From NCBI GenBank assembly GCA_027622495.1, contig JAQBYL010000270.1:1-6023 (forward strand): a stretch of 6,023 bases of DNA, given 5' to 3'. Source of the stretch: Pseudomonadota bacterium (lineage in GTDB: Bacteria > Pseudomonadota > Gammaproteobacteria > Pseudomonadales > Azotimanducaceae). A program made the translations under genes and the position numbers. Below are positions 1-5,877 of the stretch, piece after piece (within the stretch, counting starts at the first letter, position 1; each line of letters starts with the position of its first letter). A model generated the notes under the pieces. It had not been told where the DNA came from and made no database searches. It saw only the letters and a program-made list of their open reading frames with translations.

Positions 1-112
1 ACGGACCGCACCAGGGCGCCCACAGAGCCACCACCACCGGCACGGTCTTTGAGCGTTCGAGCACATCCCGCACAAAGGTCTCGTCAGATACGTTTATGGC
101 GATGTCACTCAT
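1..112 (-). CDS. Thioredoxin-fold protein, N-terminal part (CnoX/YbbN-like), runs off the left edge
   Basis: The minus strand from the ATG at 112-110 reads 37 codons, beginning MSDIAINVSDETFVRDVLER and ending in WAPWCGP. The next codon starts with T, as expected for the second Cys of a WCGPC redox site. The VLERS...PVVV run before the active site resembles CnoX/YbbN proteins (thioredoxin domain plus tetratricopeptide repeats, a chaperone-linked redox protein of the cytoplasm) more than plain thioredoxin, but the part that would decide this lies outside the window. There is no signal peptide. Odd point: the residue matching the buried Asp26 of E. coli thioredoxin is Ala29 here (VVVALWAPWC rather than VVDFWAxWC). 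The gene is divergent from the monooxygenase. It is surely thioredoxin-fold; the subfamily is less certain. Confidence 0.85.
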   Translation of the reverse strand, partial: MSDIAINVSDETFVRDVLERSKTVPVVVALWAPWCGP

Positions 113-193
113 GGGTGTTCACTCGAAATTACCGGTGAAGATAGTAGCAAGGGCTGGAAGCCCGGTGGAAGCACGGGGGTTGAGGCGGAAAAA

Positions 194-223
194 TTGGACG
201 ATCCACCTTACTTTGGGTTTAAT
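194..223 (+). promoter_or_regulatory. Weak candidate sigma70 promoter for the monooxygenase
   Basis: TTGGAC at 194-199 and TTTAAT at 218-223 are separated by 18 bases and lie about 65 bases upstream of the ATG at 289. The -10 box matches consensus at five of six positions, but the -35 box at only three of six. This is a by-eye match in the right place and nothing more. The rest of the 113-288 gap holds a small hairpin (GGGCT 151-155 with AGCCC 159-163) of unknown meaning. Confidence 0.25.
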
Positions 224-288
224 CAATTCACGTCGCGGTGCAGTGGCACCGTCGCAGCAACCATGTACACCATGAGGACACACCGATC

Positions 289-444
289 ATGAGCGAAACT
301 TCCACATCTGCCGACCTGTCGTTTGATGCAGATTCATTGCGCGAACGCTATCGCATTGAACGAGAAAAACGTCTGCGCGAAGACGGTAATGAACAGTACG
401 TGGAAATGACCGGTGAATATGCTCATTACCTCGAAGACCCGTAA
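289..444 (+). pseudogene. N-terminal fragment of the Baeyer-Villiger monooxygenase, cut off by an in-frame TAA
   Basis: The ATG at 289-291 follows AGGA at 275-278 (10 bases away) and opens a 51-residue frame starting MSETSTSADLSFDADSLRER and ending YAHYLEDP at TAA 442-444. This acidic, charged segment resembles the N-terminal extension that precedes the FAD-binding fold in long (about 600 aa) Baeyer-Villiger monooxygenases such as the cyclopentadecanone monooxygenase group. The frame beyond the stop is the same frame (289 and 490 are both position 1 modulo 3), and the codons in between read IAKPIIRDPVTDEVDVVLIGGG, a natural linker into the first Rossmann strand. The whole gene would therefore be 289-2100, 603 aa counting the stop position as one residue. 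No base insertion or deletion is needed; a single substitution (for example a Tyr TAC or TAT codon to TAA) explains it. A real nonsense mutation, a sequencing or assembly error, and readthrough are all possible. Confidence 0.75.
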
Positions 445-480
445 ATCGCAAAGCCAATCATCCGTGACCCGGTAACAGAC

Positions 481-485
481 GAGGT
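481..485 (+). promoter_or_regulatory. Shine-Dalgarno-like GAGGT before the possible restart GTG
   Basis: GAGGT lies four bases upstream of GTG 490. It could allow ribosomes that stop at the TAA (442-444) to reinitiate on the catalytic part. It also simply encodes the conserved Asp-Glu-Val before the Rossmann strand, so the match may be chance. Confidence 0.25.
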
Positions 486-489
486 AGAT

Positions 490-2100
490 GTGGTGCTGAT
501 CGGCGGCGGTTTCGGCGGTCTGCAGGCGGGGGCCCGGTTGCGGGATGCCGGTGTTGAGGACATCCGCATCATCGAAAAAGGTGGCGACTTCGGCGGGACC
601 TGGTACTGGAACCGTTACCCCGGTGCGCAGTGTGACGTGGAGTCTTACTGCTATCTGCCGCTGCTTGAAGAGCTCGATTACGTACCGAAAGAAAAGTATT
701 CCTACGCCCGCGAGATTCTCGATCACAGCGCAAACATCGGTCATCACTTCAACCTGTATGACGGTGCGCTGTTTCAGACCGAAGTCACCGGCCTCGCCTG
801 GCATGACGCCAGTGCACGCTGGATTGTGTCTACCAACCGGGGTGACGCGATCAGAGCCCGCTTTGTGTCGATGGCAAATGGCCCTCTGCATCGGCCGAAG
901 TTGCCCGGCATAGAGGGCATACGAAGCTTTAAAGGTCACACCTTTCATACCAGTCGCTGGGACTACGACTACACCGGCGGCGGACCGGATGGTGGCCTTA
1001 ACAAGCTGCACGACAAGCGGGTCGCCATCATTGGTACAGGTGCAACTGCAATACAATGCGTACCGTTTCTGGGCGAAACAGCCAAGCAGCTGTTTGTGTT
1101 CCAGCGCACACCCTCCACCGTTGACGTTCGCGGTAATTCACCCACCGATCCGCAGTGGGTGCAGAGCCTGGAGCCGGGTTGGCAGAAAGAACGCATGGAA
1201 AACTTCAACGCACTGGTCTCTGGTGTTCCGCAGGAGCGTGACCTGGTGGCGGATGGCTGGACTGATCTCATCGGTAAGATCGTCCATCAGTTCCGCAATG
1301 CCAAGCCTGACTCCAACATGAGCGTTGAGCAGATGCTGGAGATGGCCAATTTCGAGAAGATGGAAGAGATCCGCGCACGGGTTGACGAGTTAGTAGAAGA
1401 TCCTGATGTGGCCGAAAAACTGAAGCCCTACTACCAGATGTTCTGCAAACGGCCAACGTTCAACGACGAGTTTCTGCCAACTTTCAACCGTCCCAACGTC
1501 CAGCTGATCGACACGAATGGCTTGGGTGTGGATCGCATCACCGAGAAGGGTCTGGTCGTTGACGGTGTTGAGTACGAAGTGGACTGCATCATCTTCGGAA
1601 CCGGCTTTGAAGTGGGAACAAGCTATACCCGCCGTTCCGGTTACGATGCCATCGGCCGCGATGGTGTGGCACTCAGCGACCACTGGCGTGAAGGAACCCG
1701 GACGCTGCATGGCATGGGCAGCCATGGATTTCCTAACCTGTTCATCATGAACACTTCACAGGGTGGGTTTACCGCGAACTTCCCGCATCTGCTCGACGAG
1801 ACAGCCGTGCATCAGGCGCACATTATCGCCACCGCGCTCGACCAGGGTTGTCGAACAGTAGAGGTGACGCAGGAGGCAGAGGCTGCCTGGGTCGACACGA
1901 TCATCGAGCTATCGCTGGGTGGTCCGCTCGGTGGTCTGGGCGGTGGGAACTGTACACCCGGTTACTACAATAACGAAGGCAAGCCGAATCCACTCGCCAA
2001 GCAATCAGCGCCCTATGGTGGTGGATCAATCCGTTTTTTCAAGCTGCTGAAGGAATGGCGTGAAGACGGCAAGTTCGAAGGATTGCGTTTCAGCGCCTGA
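490..2100 (+). CDS. Baeyer-Villiger type flavin monooxygenase, catalytic part (NAD(P)/FAD dependent)
   Basis: This enzyme family uses FAD, NADPH and O2 to insert an oxygen beside a ketone carbonyl, giving an ester or lactone in the cytoplasm. In the 536-aa frame from the GTG at 490, the first Rossmann motif GGGFGG is at residues 5-10 and the GGTWYWNRYPGAQCD signature at 35-49. The Baeyer-Villiger fingerprint FxGxxxHxxxWD is complete at 147-158 (F147, G149, H153, W157, D158). The NADPH-binding GTGATA is at 182-187, and the FGTGF motif, corresponding to ATGF, at 369-373. Arg321 in CKRPTFNDEFL aligns by eye with the catalytic Arg of phenylacetone monooxygenase. GTG 490 is the first usual start codon after the TAA at 442 and has GAGGT at 481-485, so reinitiation is conceivable. 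However, the GTG lies within the first beta strand, and the true ancestral start is ATG 289. The sequence is closest in style to the roughly 600-aa cyclopentadecanone monooxygenase group. The substrate is unknown. It converges on the sulfatase gene, 24 bases away. Confidence 0.88.
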   Translation: MVLIGGGFGGLQAGARLRDAGVEDIRIIEKGGDFGGTWYWNRYPGAQCDVESYCYLPLLEELDYVPKEKYSYAREILDHSANIGHHFNLYDGALFQTEVTGLAWHDASARWIVSTNRGDAIRARFVSMANGPLHRPKLPGIEGIRSFKGHTFHTSRWDYDYTGGGPDGGLNKLHDKRVAIIGTGATAIQCVPFLGETAKQLFVFQRTPSTVDVRGNSPTDPQWVQSLEPGWQKERMENFNALVSGVPQERDLVADGWTDLIGKIVHQFRNAKPDSNMSVEQMLEMANFEKMEEIRARVDELVEDPDVAEKLKPYYQMFCKRPTFNDEFLPTFNRPNVQLIDTNGLGVDRITEKGLVVDGVEYEVDCIIFGTGFEVGTSYTRRSGYDAIGRDGVALSDHWREGTRTLHGMGSHGFPNLFIMNTSQGGFTANFPHLLDETAVHQAHIIATALDQGCRTVEVTQEAEAAWVDTIIELSLGGPLGGLGGGNCTPGYYNNEGKPNPLAKQSAPYGGGSIRFFKLLKEWREDGKFEGLRFSA

Positions 2101-2124
2101 ACAGGTGGCGTCAATCACGGGCTC

Positions 2125-3579
2125 TTACGACCACTTTTCTTCCAGCCTCTCGGCTAGGTCGGCGCGCCCGGTTGAGCGAAGCCGTTTGAGATAGTCCGGC
2201 AGCTGACCGCGAACGTGAAAGGGGCCGCCTTCAAGCATCACATTGTCGTGCGGATCGCGGCCGCGCGCTGCACCGGCAATATTCTCTGCGAGCCAATCGG
2301 CGAGCAGACCCTGGCCGCGAGTCAGCTGTGGGTCGTGTGAAGCGGCGAGGTTATGCTGCTGATGCGGATCATCGGTAAGATTGAACAGCATGTGATCCGG
2401 GTAAAGATGATACGCATCGTGACGGGTATTGATGTACAGCCAGTCGTCAAAGCGCACGCCACGCTGACATGCCCAGGCGGCCTGCGACACCACCAGAGTC
2501 TCTCGTCCGGTGTCTGCACCGGCTTTCAGATCGGTGGCAAAACTGCGGCCATCCCAGCTGTCGGGGACTGCCTGGTCGAGCAGCCCAAGCAAGGTGGCAG
2601 ACAGATCAACCTGGTAGTGCTTAGCGCCGAAGCGACCGGTTGGTACGGTGCCAGGCCAGTGCACAATCATGGGAATTCTGGTCGTGATCTGATCTGCAGT
2701 CTGGTGATCGCCATACACGTTGAGTTCGCCAAGCGTTTCGCCGTGATCTGAACTCAGCATGATCACGGTTTCGTCATCCACCCCAAGATCAGCGAGCAGA
2801 TTGAGTATCCGGCCAACATAATCGTCGGCCATCAGCACCCCGGTGTCGTAGCCGTCGAACATCTGCCTGACTGCGGCCATGTCCGGGACTTCCTGCGGTT
2901 GCCTGGGAAAACGCGTGCGCATCTTTGGTTTTGGTGCGTAGCCGTTGCACTCCCGCGATGAATGCGGACCGCAGCCTGCCCAGTGCGCTTCACGCACGGG
3001 TTCGGTCAGCCATTCAGGTAACCGTTCACTGGCGAATGGCTCACCCCAGGCTTCGGGGGCCCGGTAGGGGGTGTGTGGATCCCACATGTGAACGTGCACA
3101 AACCAGTTGTCTGACGCTCCGTTGCGCTGCAGCCAGTTCGATGCAATGGCAAAGACTTCGTCTGCCGTTTCTAAACCGTACTTGCCGACGTTATAAGCTT
3201 CATCGAAACCCGCATACCAGTGAAAGGCCGAATGGCGCTGTGCGAACGAGCTGATGCTGACTGTGCGAAGACCCGCATTCTTTAACTGAGAAGGAAAGCT
3301 CGCCACCTGCAACGTTGACCAGAACTGCCGTGTCGCACCGTCGATGGCGGGCTCTGCATCGGTTCCCCCATGATTGACTACACCGTTGTGGATACCGAAA
3401 CGTCCGGTTAGAAGGGCAGTGCGACTGGGAAGGCACGGTACGTCGGAAGCATGGACGTTGTCGAAGACCGCGCTCCTGGCTGCCAGCGCATCGATGTTAG
3501 GGCTGGTGTTGCGGTGATACCCATAACAGCCGAGGTGATCGGGCCGCAGTGTATCGATGTCGATGTAAAGGATGCGCAT
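2125..3579 (-). CDS. Sulfatase (alkaline phosphatase superfamily), apparently cytoplasmic
   Basis: This 484-aa protein belongs to the formylglycine-dependent sulfatases, which hydrolyse sulfate esters; a few relatives act on phosphonate or phosphate esters. The N-terminal strand and metal-site region DIDTLRPDHLGCYG is at residues 7-20. The sulfatase signature CLPSRTALLTGR is at 49-60, with Cys49 as the residue to be converted to formylglycine. WDPHTPY is at 166-172, and the metal-binding SDHGE at 277-281. The C-terminal part carries the usual LFNLTDDPHQQHNLA at 398-412. Length is normal for the family. The start is well fixed: GGAG (minus strand, 3589-3586) sits six bases before the ATG, and the codon just before the ATG is an in-frame TAG, so no longer protein is possible. 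It has no signal peptide, so it should stay in the cytoplasm unless exported by another route. It lies 17 bases downstream of the dehydrogenase and is probably cotranscribed with it. No maturase (FGE or anaerobic type) is seen in the window. The substrate is unknown. Confidence 0.92.
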   Translation of the reverse strand: MRILYIDIDTLRPDHLGCYGYHRNTSPNIDALAARSAVFDNVHASDVPCLPSRTALLTGRFGIHNGVVNHGGTDAEPAIDGATRQFWSTLQVASFPSQLKNAGLRTVSISSFAQRHSAFHWYAGFDEAYNVGKYGLETADEVFAIASNWLQRNGASDNWFVHVHMWDPHTPYRAPEAWGEPFASERLPEWLTEPVREAHWAGCGPHSSRECNGYAPKPKMRTRFPRQPQEVPDMAAVRQMFDGYDTGVLMADDYVGRILNLLADLGVDDETVIMLSSDHGETLGELNVYGDHQTADQITTRIPMIVHWPGTVPTGRFGAKHYQVDLSATLLGLLDQAVPDSWDGRSFATDLKAGADTGRETLVVSQAAWACQRGVRFDDWLYINTRHDAYHLYPDHMLFNLTDDPHQQHNLAASHDPQLTRGQGLLADWLAENIAGAARGRDPHDNVMLEGGPFHVRGQLPDYLKRLRSTGRADLAERLEEKWS

Positions 3580-3585
3580 CTATGG

Positions 3586-3589
3586 CTCC
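3586..3589 (-). promoter_or_regulatory. Ribosome binding site of the sulfatase
   Basis: GGAG on the minus strand, six bases before ATG 3579-3577, lies inside the 17-base gap after the dehydrogenase stop (TGA, 3599-3597). With the in-frame TAG next to the ATG it fixes the start. Confidence 0.7.
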
Positions 3590-3596
3590 AGTTAAG

Positions 3597-5732
3597 TCAG
3601 TTACTCCCTTCAGGACTCGCATGGGCGGCCTGGCGGATGTAGTGGCGCAGCGCCTCAATCTGGTGGTTGGTGATTTCCGGATAACCAGGCATACCACGGC
3701 CAACGCGCTCACCATCGCGGACGATGTTCACAAAAAACCGTTCCATCTCCGACAAAGGCATTGCCGAGGCACGCAGATCAGGTGCCATACCCCCCGCGAT
3801 CACACCGAGGCCATGGCAGGCGGAACAAGCCTGCTCACCGTAGATAACCTCACCTTGCGCCGCCAGCACCGGATCCACATCGAACCCCGCTTCGAGGATC
3901 GGCTCAGCGAATTGGGCTGGTGGTTGTTCCAGTTTGTTGATCTCGCCGTCCAGTGCAAAGGTGACGAGACGCCGTTTGTGAACGCCGTATGCCCAGCCCA
4001 GGTCCTCGGCACCAGGCGTAATCCGCGAGGCCATGCCACCGCCATAGCCAACCAGAACCGAGATCATCTGTTTGCCGTCCAGTTTGTAGGTGATGGGTGG
4101 TGCTGAAATACCCAGACCGGTATCGAATTTCCAGACCTCTTTGCCGTTGGTGGCGTCATAGGCGATGAGCCAGCCATCAGCCTGACCCTGAAAAACCAGG
4201 TTGCTGGCTGTGGTCAATGTGCCGGATGCCCATGAGTGCTGCTGCGGTATGGACCAGATCTGTTTCTGATTAACCGGATCCCAGGCCTGCAGCGATCCGG
4301 GGTAGGTCCGCGGGTCCTTTCCCTGTGACCAGTCGACGGCGGTTCCTCCTACGAAGGCGACGGCTTTCCAGTCCGGGTCGACAGACTTGTCGACGAAGTC
4401 CGCAGAGGTATGCAGTGTGGGCAGATACACCAGACCAGTCTGCGGGTTATAAGACATGGCATGCCAGCTGTGAGCGCCGAACGGGGAGGGGAAGATGTTC
4501 TCTTCGCCGTCCTCATAACGTGCGCCCGCACGTTCTACGGGTCGGCCGGTGGCGAGGTCAACGTGAGTTGCCCAGTTGACATCGGCGAACGGCTCAGCCG
4601 AGATGAGTTTGCCCGTCCTGCGGTCGATGACGTAAAAAAAGCCGTTCTTGGGTGCGTGCATGAGCGCCTTGACGACCTTGCCATCGATCTTGAGATCGGC
4701 CAGCACAATATCCATGTTCGAGTTGTAGTCCCACGTCTCGCCGGGCGTGGTCTGATAGTGCCACTTGTATTCGCCGGTATCCGGATCGAGGGCGACAACC
4801 GCGCACAGGAACAGGTTGTCGCCGCCATCGGGGCTGCGGATCTTACGGTTCCATGGTGATCCATTGCCGGTGCCGATGTAGACGGCATTCAATTCATCAT
4901 CGAAAGTGAAGCCGTGCCAGGCATTGCCGCCGCCACCGTGCTCCCACCATTTACCTGTCCATGTTTTGGCGGCCATCTCCATTGCCGCACTCTCAAAGCC
5001 GTCTGCCGGATTGCCGGGAACGATATGAAAGCGCCATGCAAGTTTGCCGGTATCTGCGTCGTAAGCGCTGACATAGCCACGACTCGGACCAGATTCTGTG
5101 CCGCCATTGCCGATCAGAACTTTGCCTTTGAACGCTTTGGGTGCGCCGGTGATGTATAACGCTTCACTCATGTCGTATGTGCGTGTTGACCAGACAAGCT
5201 TGCCGGTCTTGAGACCCAGTGCGAACAACCGACCGTCCCAGGTTGCCGCAAAAAGTTTGTCGCCGTACAACGAAATCCCTCTGCTGTGCACCCAGCCGGC
5301 CTTTTTGTGACCTGCCACGGCCCTGGCAACCTGTGGATCATATTCCCAGAGCAGCTTGCCAGAACGTGCATCAACAGCGCGAATGATGTTCATGGTGCCG
5401 GTGAAATACAGAATGCCGTCGGCCACCAGCGGGGTCGAGACCAGACCCACATCGTTGGGAAGATCCAGGAACCAGCTCACTGCGAGCTGCCCGATATTGC
5501 CCTGATTGATGTCTTTCAACGGACTGAAACGCTGTTCGTTGTGCGTTCGGCCATAGGCCAGCCAGTCTGCGGTATTGGCCTGGTTAGCGATATCCGCGTC
5601 GTCGATCAGCCGCGTGGCAGCACTCGCGTGTGTTGCCACCGCAACCAGGCAGAGAAGCGTGCATATGCCTGACAAGGCAGAAAACGGCTGGTTGCGTTTC
5701 GTGCTGACCGTTGGTGCATGTTGTGTAACCAT
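3597..5732 (-). CDS. PQQ-dependent quinohaemoprotein alcohol dehydrogenase (propeller plus cytochrome c), secreted
   Basis: The 711-aa protein would oxidise an alcohol in the periplasm with PQQ and pass electrons to its own haem c. A signal peptide is visible: KR at 12-13, a hydrophobic stretch at about 19-34 and a likely cut after ASA (36-38). The propeller begins near GRTHNEQRFSPL (61-72) and shows repeated blade-end motifs such as DADTGKLAWRF and DATNGKEVWKF. By-eye alignment gives Glu213 (GGTESG), Asn290 (TGNGSPW) and Asp335 (GETWDYN) as calcium/PQQ site residues, Trp272 as the PQQ-stacking Trp and Asp335 as catalytic base. The C-terminal cytochrome c has CSACH (636-640) and a probable Met681 ligand (GRGMPGYP). 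Start choice: the frame stays open up to 5879, but ATG 5732 has a GGGGGAA site and directly precedes the signal peptide. Oddities: the adjacent Cys pair usual in this family is Gly146-Trp147 here, and the position two after Asp335 is Asn rather than the Asp of lanthanide enzymes. First gene of a likely operon with the sulfatase. Confidence 0.93.
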   Translation of the reverse strand: MVTQHAPTVSTKRNQPFSALSGICTLLCLVAVATHASAATRLIDDADIANQANTADWLAYGRTHNEQRFSPLKDINQGNIGQLAVSWFLDLPNDVGLVSTPLVADGILYFTGTMNIIRAVDARSGKLLWEYDPQVARAVAGHKKAGWVHSRGISLYGDKLFAATWDGRLFALGLKTGKLVWSTRTYDMSEALYITGAPKAFKGKVLIGNGGTESGPSRGYVSAYDADTGKLAWRFHIVPGNPADGFESAAMEMAAKTWTGKWWEHGGGGNAWHGFTFDDELNAVYIGTGNGSPWNRKIRSPDGGDNLFLCAVVALDPDTGEYKWHYQTTPGETWDYNSNMDIVLADLKIDGKVVKALMHAPKNGFFYVIDRRTGKLISAEPFADVNWATHVDLATGRPVERAGARYEDGEENIFPSPFGAHSWHAMSYNPQTGLVYLPTLHTSADFVDKSVDPDWKAVAFVGGTAVDWSQGKDPRTYPGSLQAWDPVNQKQIWSIPQQHSWASGTLTTASNLVFQGQADGWLIAYDATNGKEVWKFDTGLGISAPPITYKLDGKQMISVLVGYGGGMASRITPGAEDLGWAYGVHKRRLVTFALDGEINKLEQPPAQFAEPILEAGFDVDPVLAAQGEVIYGEQACSACHGLGVIAGGMAPDLRASAMPLSEMERFFVNIVRDGERVGRGMPGYPEITNHQIEALRHYIRQAAHASPEGSN

Positions 5733-5734
5733 TG

Positions 5735-5741
5735 TTCCCCC
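5735..5741 (-). promoter_or_regulatory. Ribosome binding site that decides the dehydrogenase start
   Basis: The minus strand reads GGGGGAA and then CA before ATG 5732-5730. This purine-rich run, together with the signal peptide that follows, favours this ATG over in-frame upstream ATGs at 5762, 5804 and 5879. The spacing from the last G is short (four bases), so the match is good rather than perfect. Confidence 0.55.
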
Positions 5742-5745
5742 AGAG

Positions 5746-5785
5746 TTGATGCCCGTCTGCATTGATCGTCTCACGCAGACATCAA
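5746..5785. repeat. Imperfect inverted repeat in the divergent intergenic region
   Basis: TTGAT (5746-5750) and GTCTGC (5755-5760) pair with GCAGAC (5775-5780) and ATCAA (5781-5785). This gives 11 complementary base pairs with a four-base bulge (GCCC) on one arm and a 14-base centre. It starts just upstream of the dehydrogenase ribosome binding site. It may be an operator for the divergent genes or a hairpin in the dehydrogenase leader RNA; there is no T-run to suggest a terminator. No convincing promoter boxes were found on either strand of this 145-base gap. Confidence 0.4.
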
Positions 5786-5865
5786 AGATACTCCTATCTG
5801 GCATGGTCAGGCGACCCGGTTTAGTCTGGTACGTCAGCGCACCGCAGCACCAGGGCTGCATTGGA

Positions 5866-5871
5866 AAGGAG
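5866..5871 (+). promoter_or_regulatory. Ribosome binding site of the VOC-family gene
   Basis: AAGGAG lies six bases upstream of the ATG at 5878-5880. This is a near-ideal sequence and distance and fixes the start. Confidence 0.8.
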
Positions 5872-5877
5872 AGTCTC

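Noticed and set aside
151..163. Short hairpin GGGCT-GGA-AGCCC as a terminator
   Set aside because: It has only five base pairs with a three-base loop and no T-run on either strand, and lies between two divergent starts where no terminator is expected.
263..292. Nine-codon mini-frame MYTMRTHRS ending in a TGA that overlaps the monooxygenase ATG (ATGA)
   Set aside because: The overlap could allow translational coupling, but there is no clear ribosome binding site before ATG 263 and the peptide has no leader-peptide hallmark; chance is more likely.
442..444. Global reassignment of TAA to an amino acid
   Set aside because: TAA ends the sulfatase at the expected family length, and the other genes end in TGA, so the code appears standard.
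334..1056. 240-codon open frame on the minus strand inside the monooxygenase
   Set aside because: It lies antisense to a gene with complete family motifs and shows no recognisable domain; it is a shadow frame.
2092..2110. CGCC...GGCG stem at the monooxygenase end as a terminator
   Set aside because: It has only four base pairs, overlaps the stop codon and has no following T-run.
3549..4106. 185-codon plus-strand open frame over the dehydrogenase 3' end
   Set aside because: It is antisense to the cytochrome c and propeller coding sequence and has no domain or ribosome binding site that I can recognise.
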